This document shows positions 1-8,243 of a DNA stretch of 27,588 bases, one piece after another. The first letter of the stretch is position 1. Each line of letters begins with the position of its first letter. The notes beneath the pieces were generated by a model, which worked only from the letters and a program-made list of their open reading frames with translations, made no database searches and was not told where the DNA came from. The translations under genes and the position numbers were made by a program. Origin of the DNA: an uncultured Lautropia sp. (lineage in GTDB: Bacteria > Pseudomonadota > Gammaproteobacteria > Burkholderiales > Burkholderiaceae_E); the NCBI GenBank assembly GCA_938046755.1, contig CALIXC010000295.1, positions 1 through 27,588 on the forward strand. Reading direction: 5' to 3'.

Positions 1-384
1 GGCAGCGGCCAGTCCGCGGGCAGCACGGCCAGCAACGCCTCGGCCGGCAACGCCGGCGACCTGCTCGCCACCGTCTTCGGCAACCAGGGCTCGGCCCGTG
101 CCGCCGAAGGGCTGGGCCAGTCCACCGGCCTGGGCACACAGGGTGCCGGCAATCTGCTGGGTATGCTGCTGCCCATCGTCATGTCCTTCCTCAGCCAGCG
201 CTTCCTGCAGGGTGGCAACGGCACGCAGCAGCTGGACCAGGCCCTGGCCAATGAACGCCAGCAACTGGACAACCAGGGTGCCGGTGGCGCGCTGGGCAGC
301 CTGCTGGACCAGAACGGTGACGGCAAACTGGACATGAATGACCTGGTGAAGCTGGGCAGCAGCCTGCTCGGCGGCAAGCGCTGA
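1..384 (+). CDS. DUF937-family protein, 3' part only
   Basis: The gene runs in from the left edge, so its N-terminus is missing; 127 residues are visible before the TGA at 382-384. The visible part starts with a Gly/Ser/Ala/Asn-rich linker, then carries a small hydrophobic helix (LLGMLLPIVMSFLS) preceded by a Gly-rich turn, the pattern of DUF937 proteins. The C-terminus has one EF-hand-like loop, DQNGDGKLDMND, with acidic or amide residues at loop positions 1, 3, 5, 9 and 12, followed by a short helix and GGKR. DUF937 proteins have no firmly established function. Calcium binding by the loop is an inference from the spacing. A perfect hairpin follows 5 nt after the stop. Confidence 0.7.
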   Translation, partial: GSGQSAGSTASNASAGNAGDLLATVFGNQGSARAAEGLGQSTGLGTQGAGNLLGMLLPIVMSFLSQRFLQGGNGTQQLDQALANERQQLDNQGAGGALGSLLDQNGDGKLDMNDLVKLGSSLLGGKR

Positions 385-389
385 TTCAC

Positions 390-417
390 CCTCCGAGACC
401 GGTACAGGTCTCGGAGG
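390..417 (+). terminator. Perfect 11-bp hairpin after the DUF937 gene
   Basis: CCTCCGAGACC (390-400) and GGTCTCGGAGG (407-417) are exact reverse complements around a 6-nt loop GGTACA. It lies just after the stop codon, so it probably ends or protects the transcript. There is no T-run after it, so it is not a classical intrinsic terminator. Confidence 0.55.
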
Positions 418-450
418 CCGCCAGGGCGGCCACATCCTGGCGGTTCACCC

Positions 451-470
451 GGCCGGCCTTGAAGCCGGCC
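451..470. repeat. Small inverted repeat, 7-bp stem
   Basis: GGCCGGC (451-457) and GCCGGCC (464-470) pair around CTTGAA. It is the second hairpin downstream of the DUF937 gene. The nearby bases to about 504 also contain the short pair GGCC-TTGTCA-GGCC. Role unknown; it may be part of the 3' end of the upstream transcript. Confidence 0.35.
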
Positions 471-578
471 TGAAATTCGACCTGAATTCCGGCCTTGTCA
501 GGCCAGTGACAATTCATCGGGTCAACCCATGGTCAGCTTCCCTACGGCATTGGCCAATTGTTTCTTGGCCCGCCACTG

Positions 579-836
579 ATGGCCATCCATGTCCGCCGAC
601 GCTGGTATGCCCAGGACCTGCTGGCCATGGCCAACAGCCCGGTCCACCCCTTCTCGTCCGACACGCTCACCATCATCCACAATGCGGGCCAGCCCAACAC
701 GGAAATCATGGTGAAGAACCATGAAAAACTGGCACGTTACCAGTCACACGGCGAAATCAGCGAAGGTCACGGCACCAAGGCCGGCATCGCCTACCGCATG
801 AAGGATGGCAGCATGGTCTACGTTCCCGAAAACTGA
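579..836 (+). CDS. Small hypothetical protein or gene remnant
   Basis: This 85-codon ORF starts at the first in-frame ATG (579) and ends at TGA 834-836. It is not recognised. Codon third positions are almost all G or C, as in real genes here, which favours true coding. The frame stays open upstream to about 510 with similar composition but no ATG, and there is no clear Shine-Dalgarno before 579. That fits either a TTG start at 558 or a 3' fragment of a longer lost gene. The product is soluble and basic at the start (HVRRRW) and ends in MKDGSMVYVPEN. No membrane segment or signal peptide is visible. Confidence 0.4.
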   Translation: MAIHVRRRWYAQDLLAMANSPVHPFSSDTLTIIHNAGQPNTEIMVKNHEKLARYQSHGEISEGHGTKAGIAYRMKDGSMVYVPEN

Positions 837-873
837 ACTATGGGGTCATTTAATTCCTTACTGCCAGGGATGC

Positions 874-879
874 TATAAT
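874..879 (+). promoter_or_regulatory. Extended -10 promoter, TGCTATAAT
   Basis: A perfect TATAAT (874-879) is preceded by TGC, making an extended -10 element. The hexamer 17 bp upstream (851-856, TAATTC) is a poor -35, which extended -10 promoters tolerate. Transcription would begin near 886 and give a leader of roughly 325 nt before the BetT-type gene. Confidence 0.6.
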
Positions 880-962
880 CGCGAGCCGTCCGGCGAAACA
901 ACAGCAACAGGCAACACGGTTTCGCCAATTTCCATTCCCATAGCCTTGGGCATTCGGCGGAA

Positions 963-993
963 GGCTGACGCAGCCGCTCATCATGCGTCGGCC
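963..993 (+). promoter_or_regulatory. Leader hairpin 1 upstream of the BetT-type gene
   Basis: GGCTGACGCA (963-972) pairs with TGCGTCGGCC (984-993), ten pairs with one G-T wobble and an 11-nt loop. It lies in the presumed 5' untranslated region of the transporter gene. No known riboswitch class was recognised. Confidence 0.45.
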
Positions 994-1021
994 CTATTGG
1001 GAAGATCCGAACAGGTTCCTG

Positions 1022-1061
1022 CGGCCGATGCATCCTGCAGATGAGATGGATGCATCGGCCG
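1022..1061 (+). promoter_or_regulatory. Leader hairpin 2, 14-bp perfect stem
   Basis: CGGCCGATGCATCC (1022-1035) and GGATGCATCGGCCG (1048-1061) are exact reverse complements around a 12-nt loop, TGCAGATGAGAT. It follows hairpin 1 after 28 nt and lies about 150 nt before the transporter start. There is no T-run behind it, so it is not an obvious terminator. It could be an RNA control element or a dyad operator at DNA level. Confidence 0.55.
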
Positions 1062-1209
1062 TGGAGCGTCTTCGGAACTCCCCCTGCTTTCCCGCAGCAT
1101 TCGGCGACCTCGCTTTCTCATGTCGCCTGCCGCGCCTCCACGCGCAGCACCCTCGCGCCCACCCATGCCGGCGTACCTGCCTGCCCTGGCCATGCCTTTC
1201 AGGAGGAGG

Positions 1210-3243
1210 ATGAATTTGTCTTTGCCTGCATTCATCGAGAAACGTTCGTCGTTCAATCCCTTCGTCATTTCGGTGACACTGCTGTTCGTCGTGGCGCTGG
1301 TCGCCATGATCCTCATCGCTCCCGAAAGGACCCAGATCCTGCTGGACGCCACCAAAGCCAACATCTTCGCCCACTTCAGCTGGTTCTATGTCCTGGCATT
1401 CTCGGTCTTCATCTGCTTTCTGGTGATCCTCTCCGTCAGCAGCCTGGGCAGCATCAAGCTGGGCAATGACGAGGAAGAACCCGAATTCGGCGTGCTGTCC
1501 TGGCTGGCCATGCTGTTTGCCGCGGGCATGGGCGTGGGTCTGATGTTCTTTGGCGTGGCCGAGCCCCTGTCCCACTATCTGTCCGACATCACCGCCGGCG
1601 CACCCGAACAGCGCGAGCAACAGGCGCTGTTGCATTCGATGTTCCACTGGGGCATCCACGCCTGGGGCGTGTACGGCATGATCGCCCTGGCGCTGGCCTA
1701 TTTCGGCTTCCGCTACAAGCTGCCGCTGGCGCTGCGCTCCTGCTTCTATCCACTCTTCAAGGAGCGCATCAACGGCCGCCTGGGCGATGCCATCGACATC
1801 ATGGCCCTGCTGGCCACGCTGTTCGGCATCATCACCACGCTGGGCTTTGGCGCCACCCAGATGGGTGCCGGTCTGGAACAGCTGGGCTGGATCAGCGAAA
1901 ACACCTTCACCCTGCGCATTGTCGTCATCGCCGTGGTCATGGCACTGGCCGTCACCTCGGCCATCTCGGGCGTCGGCAAGGGCGTGAAGCTGCTCAGCGA
2001 GATCAATCTGTGCCTGGCCATCGCGCTGCTGGTGTTCGTGCTGGCCACCGGCCCCACGCTGCACCTGCTGGCCGCCTTCAGCGACAACATCGGCACCTAT
2101 GCCAGCAACATCCTGCAGCTCAGCTTCAAGACCTACACCTACGAGCATGAGCACACCGAGTGGTTCACCGGCTGGACCATCCTGTACTGGGCCTGGTGGT
2201 GCTCGTGGGCGCCGTTCGTGGGCCTGTTCATCGCCCGCATCTCGCGCGGCCGCACCATCCGTGAATTCATCTTCGGCGTGCTGGTCATCCCGTCGCTGTT
2301 CGGCGTGCTGTGGTTCACCGTGTTCGGCAACACCGCCATCTGGATGGACGCCCACGGCGCCGCCGGCGTGCTGGGCAGCATGACGGGCACACCCGAGAAA
2401 CTGCTCTTCAAGTTCCTGGAATTCCTGCCGCTGCCTGCGCTCACGGGCATCGTCAGCCTGGCGGTGATCGCGCTCTTCTTCGTCACCTCGGCCGACTCGG
2501 GCATCTATGTGCTGAACAACATTGCCTCGCGCGACAAGAGCCTGGCCTCGCCACGCTGGCAGGCCATCATGTGGGGCGTGCTGATGTCGATCGTGGCCGT
2601 GGTGCTGATGCGCGAAGGCGGCCTGGGCAACCTGCAGACCATGACGCTGATCGTGGCCCTGCCCTTTGCCATGCTGATGCTGCTGATGTGCTTCAGCCTG
2701 TGGAAAGGCCTGAACGCCGACCGCCAGTACTTCTCCACCAAGGTGCATCCGTCCAGCGTCTTCTGGTCCGGCAAGAACTGGCACGCACGTCTGGAACAGA
2801 TGATGAACCAGACCCAGGAAGACGACATCCTGCGCTTCCTGAAGCACACGGCCCTGCCCGCCATGCGCGAGCTGCGCCAGGAGCTCACCAGCAAGTACGG
2901 CCTGACCGTGCAGGTCAACAGCCTGTTCGACCAGCCCGAGCCAGCCGTGGAACTGGTCATCCAGAAGGAGTCCCTGCGTGACTTCATGTACGGCATCAAG
3001 TCGGTCAAACGCGAAGTGTCCGAGCAGCTGATCAACGACGAGCACCTGCCGCACATCCAGCACAGCGTCACCTACGAGCCGTACACTTACTTCTTCGACG
3101 GGCGTACGGGCTATGATGTGCAGTACATGGACCACAACGAGCTGATTGCCGACATGCTGAAGCAGTATGAGCGCTACCTCAGCCTACTAGGCGGCGTCGG
3201 ACAGGAGCTGATGTCGCACGAGCAGACGGACCTGGCCGAATGA
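1210..3243 (+). CDS. betT: BCCT-family transporter, BetT-like (choline/betaine uptake)
   Basis: This inner-membrane carrier of the betaine/choline/carnitine family probably imports choline or glycine betaine with an ion gradient for osmoprotection. From the ATG at 1210 it is 677 residues, the same length as E. coli BetT as I recall it. The substrate-site helix reads GMGVGLMFFGVAEP (106-119). The Trp-rich stretch around 322-333 (WTILYWAWWCSW) is followed by APFVGLFIARISRGRTIR, a hallmark of the family. About 175 C-terminal residues form the long cytoplasmic tail typical of BetT and linked to osmotic control. An AGGAGGAGG run lies immediately before ATG 1210 (only a few nt of spacing). In-frame ATGs at 1165 and 1192 and a TTG at 1216 are alternatives. 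Substrate is inferred. The long structured leader suggests RNA-level control. Confidence 0.88.
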   Translation: MNLSLPAFIEKRSSFNPFVISVTLLFVVALVAMILIAPERTQILLDATKANIFAHFSWFYVLAFSVFICFLVILSVSSLGSIKLGNDEEEPEFGVLSWLAMLFAAGMGVGLMFFGVAEPLSHYLSDITAGAPEQREQQALLHSMFHWGIHAWGVYGMIALALAYFGFRYKLPLALRSCFYPLFKERINGRLGDAIDIMALLATLFGIITTLGFGATQMGAGLEQLGWISENTFTLRIVVIAVVMALAVTSAISGVGKGVKLLSEINLCLAIALLVFVLATGPTLHLLAAFSDNIGTYASNILQLSFKTYTYEHEHTEWFTGWTILYWAWWCSWAPFVGLFIARISRGRTIREFIFGVLVIPSLFGVLWFTVFGNTAIWMDAHGAAGVLGSMTGTPEKLLFKFLEFLPLPALTGIVSLAVIALFFVTSADSGIYVLNNIASRDKSLASPRWQAIMWGVLMSIVAVVLMREGGLGNLQTMTLIVALPFAMLMLLMCFSLWKGLNADRQYFSTKVHPSSVFWSGKNWHARLEQMMNQTQEDDILRFLKHTALPAMRELRQELTSKYGLTVQVNSLFDQPEPAVELVIQKESLRDFMYGIKSVKREVSEQLINDEHLPHIQHSVTYEPYTYFFDGRTGYDVQYMDHNELIADMLKQYERYLSLLGGVGQELMSHEQTDLAE

Positions 3244-3294
3244 GGTCTGTCTGACAAGTCGGCCGAGGACCCCTTCCCCGGCCTGCTGCACATC

Positions 3295-3326
3295 CAGGGG
3301 CGCCTTTGTGGCGCCCCTGTCGTTTC
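3295..3326 (+). terminator. Intrinsic terminator of the BetT-type gene
   Basis: CAGGGGCGCC (3295-3304) pairs perfectly with GGCGCCCCTG (3310-3319) around TTTGT, followed by TCGTTT. It sits 51 nt after the transporter stop and before the end of the oppositely oriented efflux operon. Confidence 0.8.
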
Positions 3327-3396
3327 CGGGAAATCAGCTACGGGTTCTGATGTCCTGTGCCGGGCTGCAGCACGATGTACTGCGCCCGGATGCGCA

Positions 3397-6300
3397 TCAG
3401 GCCTCCTTGCGATGCCACAGCCGTGCCACCCACTGACCGAAATCGTCGATGTAGGTGAAGACAGCCGGCACCACCAGCAGGCTCAGCGCCGTGGAGGTGA
3501 TGAGCCCACCCAACACGGCCATGCCCATGGGGGCGCTGAAAGTATTGTCGGTGGAAGGCGTGCCGATGATGGCCGGCAGCATGCCGGCCCCCATGGCCAC
3601 GGTGGTCATGATGATGGGCCTCGCCCGCTTGTGACAGGCATCCATCAGCGCATGCCAGCGGTCCATGCCATGGTCGCGCCGCGCCATGATGGCGTATTCC
3701 ACCAGCAGGATCGAGTTCTTGGTGACGATGCCCATCAGCATGATCAGCCCGATCAGCGCCGGCATGGACATGTCGTAGCGCCCCAGCAGCAGAGCCACGA
3801 AGGAACCGCCCACCGCCAACGGCAGGGCCGACAGGATGGTGACAGGGTGCAGAAAGCTCTTGAAGAGCAGCACCAGTACCATCCAGATGCACAGTACACC
3901 GGCCAGCATGGCCATGCCAAAGTCGCCGAACATGTCGCCCATCAGCTCGGCATCGCCTGACTGCTCGATCTTCACCCCATTCGGCAGCTGCTTGATGGAA
4001 GGCAAGTTCATCACCTGCTGTTCGACGCTGCTCAGGTCCCGGTCGCCAAGCTCGATGGTGAAGGTGATGTTCCGGTCACGGTCGCGCCGGGAAATGGTGG
4101 CGGGGCCATCGCCCAGCTCCAGCGTCGCCACCTGGCCCAGCATGACCGGATCATTGGCCCCCGCGACCACGATACGTCGCAGGGCGTCCAGGCTCTCGCG
4201 AGCCGGCTTGGCCAATCGCACCACGATGGGAACCTGCCGCTGTTCCAGGTTCAGCTTGGGCAGCGACTGGTCATAGTCGCCCTGTGTGGCCAGCCGCAAC
4301 GCATCGCTGATGGCCTGCGGTGTGACGCCCAGTGATGCTGCCTGCGCGGCATCGGGCCGTACGATCACCTCGGTACGCACCAGATTGGCTGACGAAGTGA
4401 TATTGCCCACGCCCTTCAGCCGTCTCAGGTCGCGCTCGATATCACGTGCCGCCGCGGTCAGACGTACACCGTCGCTTCCCGAAACGACGAACTCATAGTT
4501 CGTCCCTGAACTTCCACCGAACCCTACGCTTACCCTCATGCCAGGAAGATCCTGCAGGGCCTTACGCATCGACTGTTCGATCTCCGTTCTCTTGGGTCGT
4601 TCCGCCCGTGGCGCCAGCGTGAGGGTCAGTGCCGCATAATTGGTGGATGTGACACTGCCCGAGAACTGGTCGCCCGAACCCGCGCCGATGGCGGTATAGA
4701 CCTGCTCGATGTGCGGCACCCTCTCCAAGAGCCTACGTGCCATCTCAGCCGCCCGCTCGGTCTGCTGTACTGTGGCGCCCGGCTCCAGCGTCAACGTCAC
4801 CTGGGTCTGCTCGTAATCATTCGGTGGAATGAAAGCCGATGGCAGCTGCGTGGCAAGTGCGAGCGACCCCACGAAGAACAGCACCGCATAGACAGCGGTC
4901 TGCCGCCGGTGCGCCAGCACCCAGCGCACCAAACGCAGATAGATGCGCAGCCAGCGTGGATCCTGCCCGTCTTCCCGCCCCTTGCGCGGCGCCAACATGT
5001 AGGCGGCCATCATGGGCGTGAGCATCCGCGCCACCACCAGCGAGGCAAACACCGCCATCGCCGCTGTCCAGCCAAACTGCTTGAAGAAGCGCCCGACAAG
5101 GCCCGTCATGAAGGCTGTGGGCAGGAATACGGCAATCAGCGTGAAGGTGGTGGCGATCACTGCCAGGCCGATCTCGTCGGCGGCCTCCATGGCGGCCTGG
5201 TAGGGCGTCTTGCCCATCTCCAGGTGTCGCTCGATGTTCTCGATCTCCACGATCGCGTCATCAACCAGCACCCCGATCACCAGCGTGAGCGCCAGCAGGG
5301 AAACCGTGTTGAGCGTGAAATCAAACAGATACATGCCCATGAAGGCCGGCAGCACCGACATGGGTAGCGCCACCGCCGACAGGAAAGTGGCACGCCAGTT
5401 GCGCAGGAAGAACCACACCACGATCACGGCCAGCGCAGCCCCCTCGTAGAGGGTGTGCATGGTGCGGTCGAACTCCTCCTGCGCCGGCGTGGCCAAGTCC
5501 ATCGTCTCGGTCAGCTTCAGGTCCGGCCGGTCCTGTTGCAGCTTCTGCATCCGCTCGCGCACGCGCTGTCCCACGTCCACTTCACTTTCGCCACGACTGC
5601 GGCTCACCTCGAAACCCACGATCTGCTTCCCGTCCAGCCAGGCCGAGGTGGTCGGCTCCTCGATGGTGTCGGAGACGGTGCCGAGATCCCCCAGCAGGAG
5701 CCGTCGGCCATCACCGCTGGTGATCTGCACCTTCTTCAACTGCTCGGCCGATTTCACGCGCGCCAGCACCCGCGCAGGCTGCCTGCCTTGGGCGATGTCG
5801 GCATGACCACCGGCGCTCTCGATCTGGTTGTTGTGCAGCTGCTCGGAAATTCCCCCCACCGTCAGCCCCAGCGCCCGCAGCCGGGTCGGATCCAGATCGA
5901 CATGCACCTGGCGCGTGACACCGCCCACGCGCGTCACCTTGCCCACCCCCTTCAGGCCCAGCAGCATGCGGTTGAGTTCGTTGTCCACGAACCAGGACAG
6001 TTCCTGCATGTCCATCCGGTCGGACCGGATGGCGTAGGCCAGCACCGGCTGGCTGGCCACGTCCACCTTGTCCACCACGGGCTCGGGCAGCGCACTGGGC
6101 AGGTCGGCACGCACACCCTGCACCTTGGAACGCACTTGATCGAGCGCTTCCTGAATGGGCTTGTCCACCTCGAACTGCACCATCAGGGACACGGTTCCGT
6201 CGCCCAGGGTGGTGGAAATATGCCGCACGCCCTGCAGGTCGACCAGCGCGTTCTCGATCTTGCGTGCCACATCGTTTTCCAGCTGGCCTGGCGTGGCTCC

Positions 6301-6456
6301 GTCCAGTGATGCCGACACGGTCACCACCGGGTAATCCATGTCCGGCATATTCTGGATCCGCATCTTGCTGAAGCACAGCAGGCCGGCCACCGTCAGCATC
6401 AGAAACAGCAGAATCACCGCAATCGGGTTGCGGATCGACCAGGACGAGAAATTCAT
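3397..6456 (-). CDS. RND efflux pump permease (HAE1/AcrB type)
   Basis: This is a 1019-residue inner-membrane proton-driven export pump of the hydrophobe/amphiphile efflux family, working as a trimer with the adaptor encoded just upstream. The first helix (IRNPIAVILLFLMLTVAG) and the layout of two 6-helix halves with large periplasmic loops are standard. The proton-relay aspartates are in GVLVDDAIVEIEN near residue 400, and the partner lysine in MGIVTKNSILLVEY near residue 930. Its ATG overlaps the adaptor's TGA (ATGA, 6453-6456), so the two are translationally coupled. Substrates cannot be read from the sequence. No TolC-like channel gene is nearby, so the outer-membrane partner must be encoded elsewhere. 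Confidence 0.93.
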   Translation of the reverse strand: MNFSSWSIRNPIAVILLFLMLTVAGLLCFSKMRIQNMPDMDYPVVTVSASLDGATPGQLENDVARKIENALVDLQGVRHISTTLGDGTVSLMVQFEVDKPIQEALDQVRSKVQGVRADLPSALPEPVVDKVDVASQPVLAYAIRSDRMDMQELSWFVDNELNRMLLGLKGVGKVTRVGGVTRQVHVDLDPTRLRALGLTVGGISEQLHNNQIESAGGHADIAQGRQPARVLARVKSAEQLKKVQITSGDGRRLLLGDLGTVSDTIEEPTTSAWLDGKQIVGFEVSRSRGESEVDVGQRVRERMQKLQQDRPDLKLTETMDLATPAQEEFDRTMHTLYEGAALAVIVVWFFLRNWRATFLSAVALPMSVLPAFMGMYLFDFTLNTVSLLALTLVIGVLVDDAIVEIENIERHLEMGKTPYQAAMEAADEIGLAVIATTFTLIAVFLPTAFMTGLVGRFFKQFGWTAAMAVFASLVVARMLTPMMAAYMLAPRKGREDGQDPRWLRIYLRLVRWVLAHRRQTAVYAVLFFVGSLALATQLPSAFIPPNDYEQTQVTLTLEPGATVQQTERAAEMARRLLERVPHIEQVYTAIGAGSGDQFSGSVTSTNYAALTLTLAPRAERPKRTEIEQSMRKALQDLPGMRVSVGFGGSSGTNYEFVVSGSDGVRLTAAARDIERDLRRLKGVGNITSSANLVRTEVIVRPDAAQAASLGVTPQAISDALRLATQGDYDQSLPKLNLEQRQVPIVVRLAKPARESLDALRRIVVAGANDPVMLGQVATLELGDGPATISRRDRDRNITFTIELGDRDLSSVEQQVMNLPSIKQLPNGVKIEQSGDAELMGDMFGDFGMAMLAGVLCIWMVLVLLFKSFLHPVTILSALPLAVGGSFVALLLGRYDMSMPALIGLIMLMGIVTKNSILLVEYAIMARRDHGMDRWHALMDACHKRARPIIMTTVAMGAGMLPAIIGTPSTDNTFSAPMGMAVLGGLITSTALSLLVVPAVFTYIDDFGQWVARLWHRKEA

Positions 6457-7961
6457 GCTGCCTCCCGGGTCGGCCGTACATTGATGCCTGTGGACGCGTG
6501 GCCCCCGAATGCAGGGGTGCCCGAGGCCTTGGCAGCCGGAGTCTTTCCGGCGTCATCTGGCGCCGCTCCCTTGACGGCAGCGTCTTCCTTCACCGCAGGG
6601 CCACCCGACCCAGCGTCACTGCCACCGGACATGCCGTTTGCCCGAGAATCCTCGGGGGCCTCCTTCTCGACAGCTGGTGCCTTCACCACCCGCACCAGAT
6701 CAGCGTCGGACAGGAAGGCTGCACCTTCCACCACCACGCGGTCACTCTCGGCCAGCTGCTGGCCCCTGGCCGGAATCACCTCCAGCCGATCAGCGGTCTG
6801 GCGTCCGGTAGTCACACGCACCCGCTCGACGTGGTTGTCGGGCTTGAGGCGATAGACATACAGAAAGCCGTCGCTGGAGACCAGCGCATCGACCGGCACC
6901 GTCAGGCCCGGGCTCTCACCCAGCTCGAAGGTGCCGTTAGCAAACATGCCAGCCCACAGTCCGGGGCCTGCTGGCACATCCACGTAGACCAGCGCGGTAC
7001 GGGTCTTGGTGTTCGCCGAGGGCGCCACCGCACGCACCCGGGCCAGCACCTCGCGACCATTGGCGGCATGCACCACGGCCCGATCGCCGGCCTTCACCTT
7101 CATCAGGTCGGAAGCGCCCAGCTCGGCCCGCCATTCCAGCTTGCCCTGCCGAATGAGCTTGAACAGCTCGGTCCCGGCCGAGGGCACTGAACCTTCCGTG
7201 GCCGTGCGCGACGAGATGACACCATCATCGGGCGCACGCAGTTCGACATTCCGCCAGTTCTGCCGGCGCGATGCCAGCGCGGCCCGAGCGGAACGCACCT
7301 TGGCCTGGGCCGAACGGTCGGCTGCGAAGTACTGGTCGGCCTGCTGCTTGCTCATGGAATCCGTGCGCAGCAGACGACGGGCACGCCGTGCGTTCGCGCG
7401 TGCCTCCACGGCATTGGCCTGGGCCTCCACCAGCGACGCCTTGGACTGGGCCACATCCTCGGCCACGGTCTTGCCGTTGAAGCGTGCCAACAGCTGGCCC
7501 TTCTTCACGGCATCGCCCACATCGACCAGCACTTCGGCCAGCGTCAGCGAATTGGATTCGGAGGCAACGCTGGCCTCCTGCCAGGCCGCCACGTCACCGT
7601 CAGCCACCACCTGAACGGGCAAAAGCTCAAGCTTCGGCGGCGCGACCGTCACCACCATGGCGGGCCGTGCCTGGTCGGCATCGCTCGCCTGAGCGGACGC
7701 CTGCCGGGGTGACGGCGCGCGCTCTCCGGATGGGGCCTGTCCGTCCTGAACAGCAGCCACCTTCCCGCTCTGCGAGACGCCTCCCTGTGCTGTCATGTCC
7801 TGCTCCCTGGCTGCGCCACTCCCTTTGGGAGCGCCAGCGCTCATTCCATCGGAAGGCGCCCCGAAAGACATGAGCAGATCCGGCCGCATCAGCACCAGGC
7901 CCCCTGCCAACAACAGCACCAGCAGGCAGCCCCCCAGAAAGATACGCAAAGAAGTCGACAT
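6453..7961 (-). CDS. RND efflux periplasmic adaptor (membrane fusion protein)
   Basis: This adaptor links the RND pump to an outer-membrane channel. The start at 7961 (MSTSLRIF) puts one membrane anchor at residues about 6-24 and gives 502 residues. A longer reading to 8099 adds an unlikely leader. The order is anchor, an Ala/Ser/Gly-rich linker to about 105, a biotinyl-lipoyl half-domain (EVLVDVGDAVKKGQLLARF), an Ala-rich coiled-coil hairpin, the second lipoyl half (APDDGVISSRTATEGS), and a beta-barrel region. A charged low-complexity tail of roughly 75 residues then runs to the end. No clear Shine-Dalgarno precedes the start. The anchor is a plain helix rather than a convincing lipobox, although Cys12 sits in LGGC. 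Confidence 0.85.
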   Translation of the reverse strand: MSTSLRIFLGGCLLVLLLAGGLVLMRPDLLMSFGAPSDGMSAGAPKGSGAAREQDMTAQGGVSQSGKVAAVQDGQAPSGERAPSPRQASAQASDADQARPAMVVTVAPPKLELLPVQVVADGDVAAWQEASVASESNSLTLAEVLVDVGDAVKKGQLLARFNGKTVAEDVAQSKASLVEAQANAVEARANARRARRLLRTDSMSKQQADQYFAADRSAQAKVRSARAALASRRQNWRNVELRAPDDGVISSRTATEGSVPSAGTELFKLIRQGKLEWRAELGASDLMKVKAGDRAVVHAANGREVLARVRAVAPSANTKTRTALVYVDVPAGPGLWAGMFANGTFELGESPGLTVPVDALVSSDGFLYVYRLKPDNHVERVRVTTGRQTADRLEVIPARGQQLAESDRVVVEGAAFLSDADLVRVVKAPAVEKEAPEDSRANGMSGGSDAGSGGPAVKEDAAVKGAAPDDAGKTPAAKASGTPAFGGHASTGINVRPTREAA

Positions 7962-8243
7962 AGACAGCAACAAGAAGAAGTGGTGAATGGCGATACAGGC
8001 AGCGCCTGCCAATGCCAGGCCCGGGCCCTTGCGGCCGCCCGCCCATCCGGGCAGCCGCAGCAACCCCCTGGCAGCATGAAGCGCCGCCGTTTCCGGCATG
8101 ATCGGGCGCGGACTTCAAGTCTACCTGCAAACCCCTGCCGTTCGCCCGGGGCGGGCTATCACAATTTCGGGGGTGACCGTACAATAATCGCCTACGCTGG
8201 CACCTTGCCCTCTATCGTTTTTCCACCTCGTACAGGCTTCCCC
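7962..8243. promoter_or_regulatory. Divergent intergenic region, efflux operon and queH
   Basis: These 282 bp must carry the promoters of both the efflux operon (leftward) and queH (rightward). The best plus-strand candidate is TACAAT at 8180-8185 with a poor -35 (TATCAC, 8157-8162). On the minus strand no convincing -35/-10 pair was found. No regulator gene and no clear operator palindrome are visible. Confidence 0.3.

Noticed and set aside
880..1209. Glycine or guanidine riboswitch before the transporter
   Set aside because: The tandem hairpins lack the conserved loop bases of those classes, such as ACGR loops for guanidine-II.
994..3135. Very long antisense open frame on the minus strand opposite the transporter
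   Set aside because: It is the mirror of a biased GC-rich gene: His-, Gln- and Gly-rich composition without domain features, while the plus strand encodes a clear BCCT transporter.
7962..8099. Longer N-terminus for the efflux adaptor, starting at 8099
   Set aside because: It adds 46 residues of Ala/Gly/Arg-rich sequence before a normal membrane anchor and runs into the divergent promoter region.
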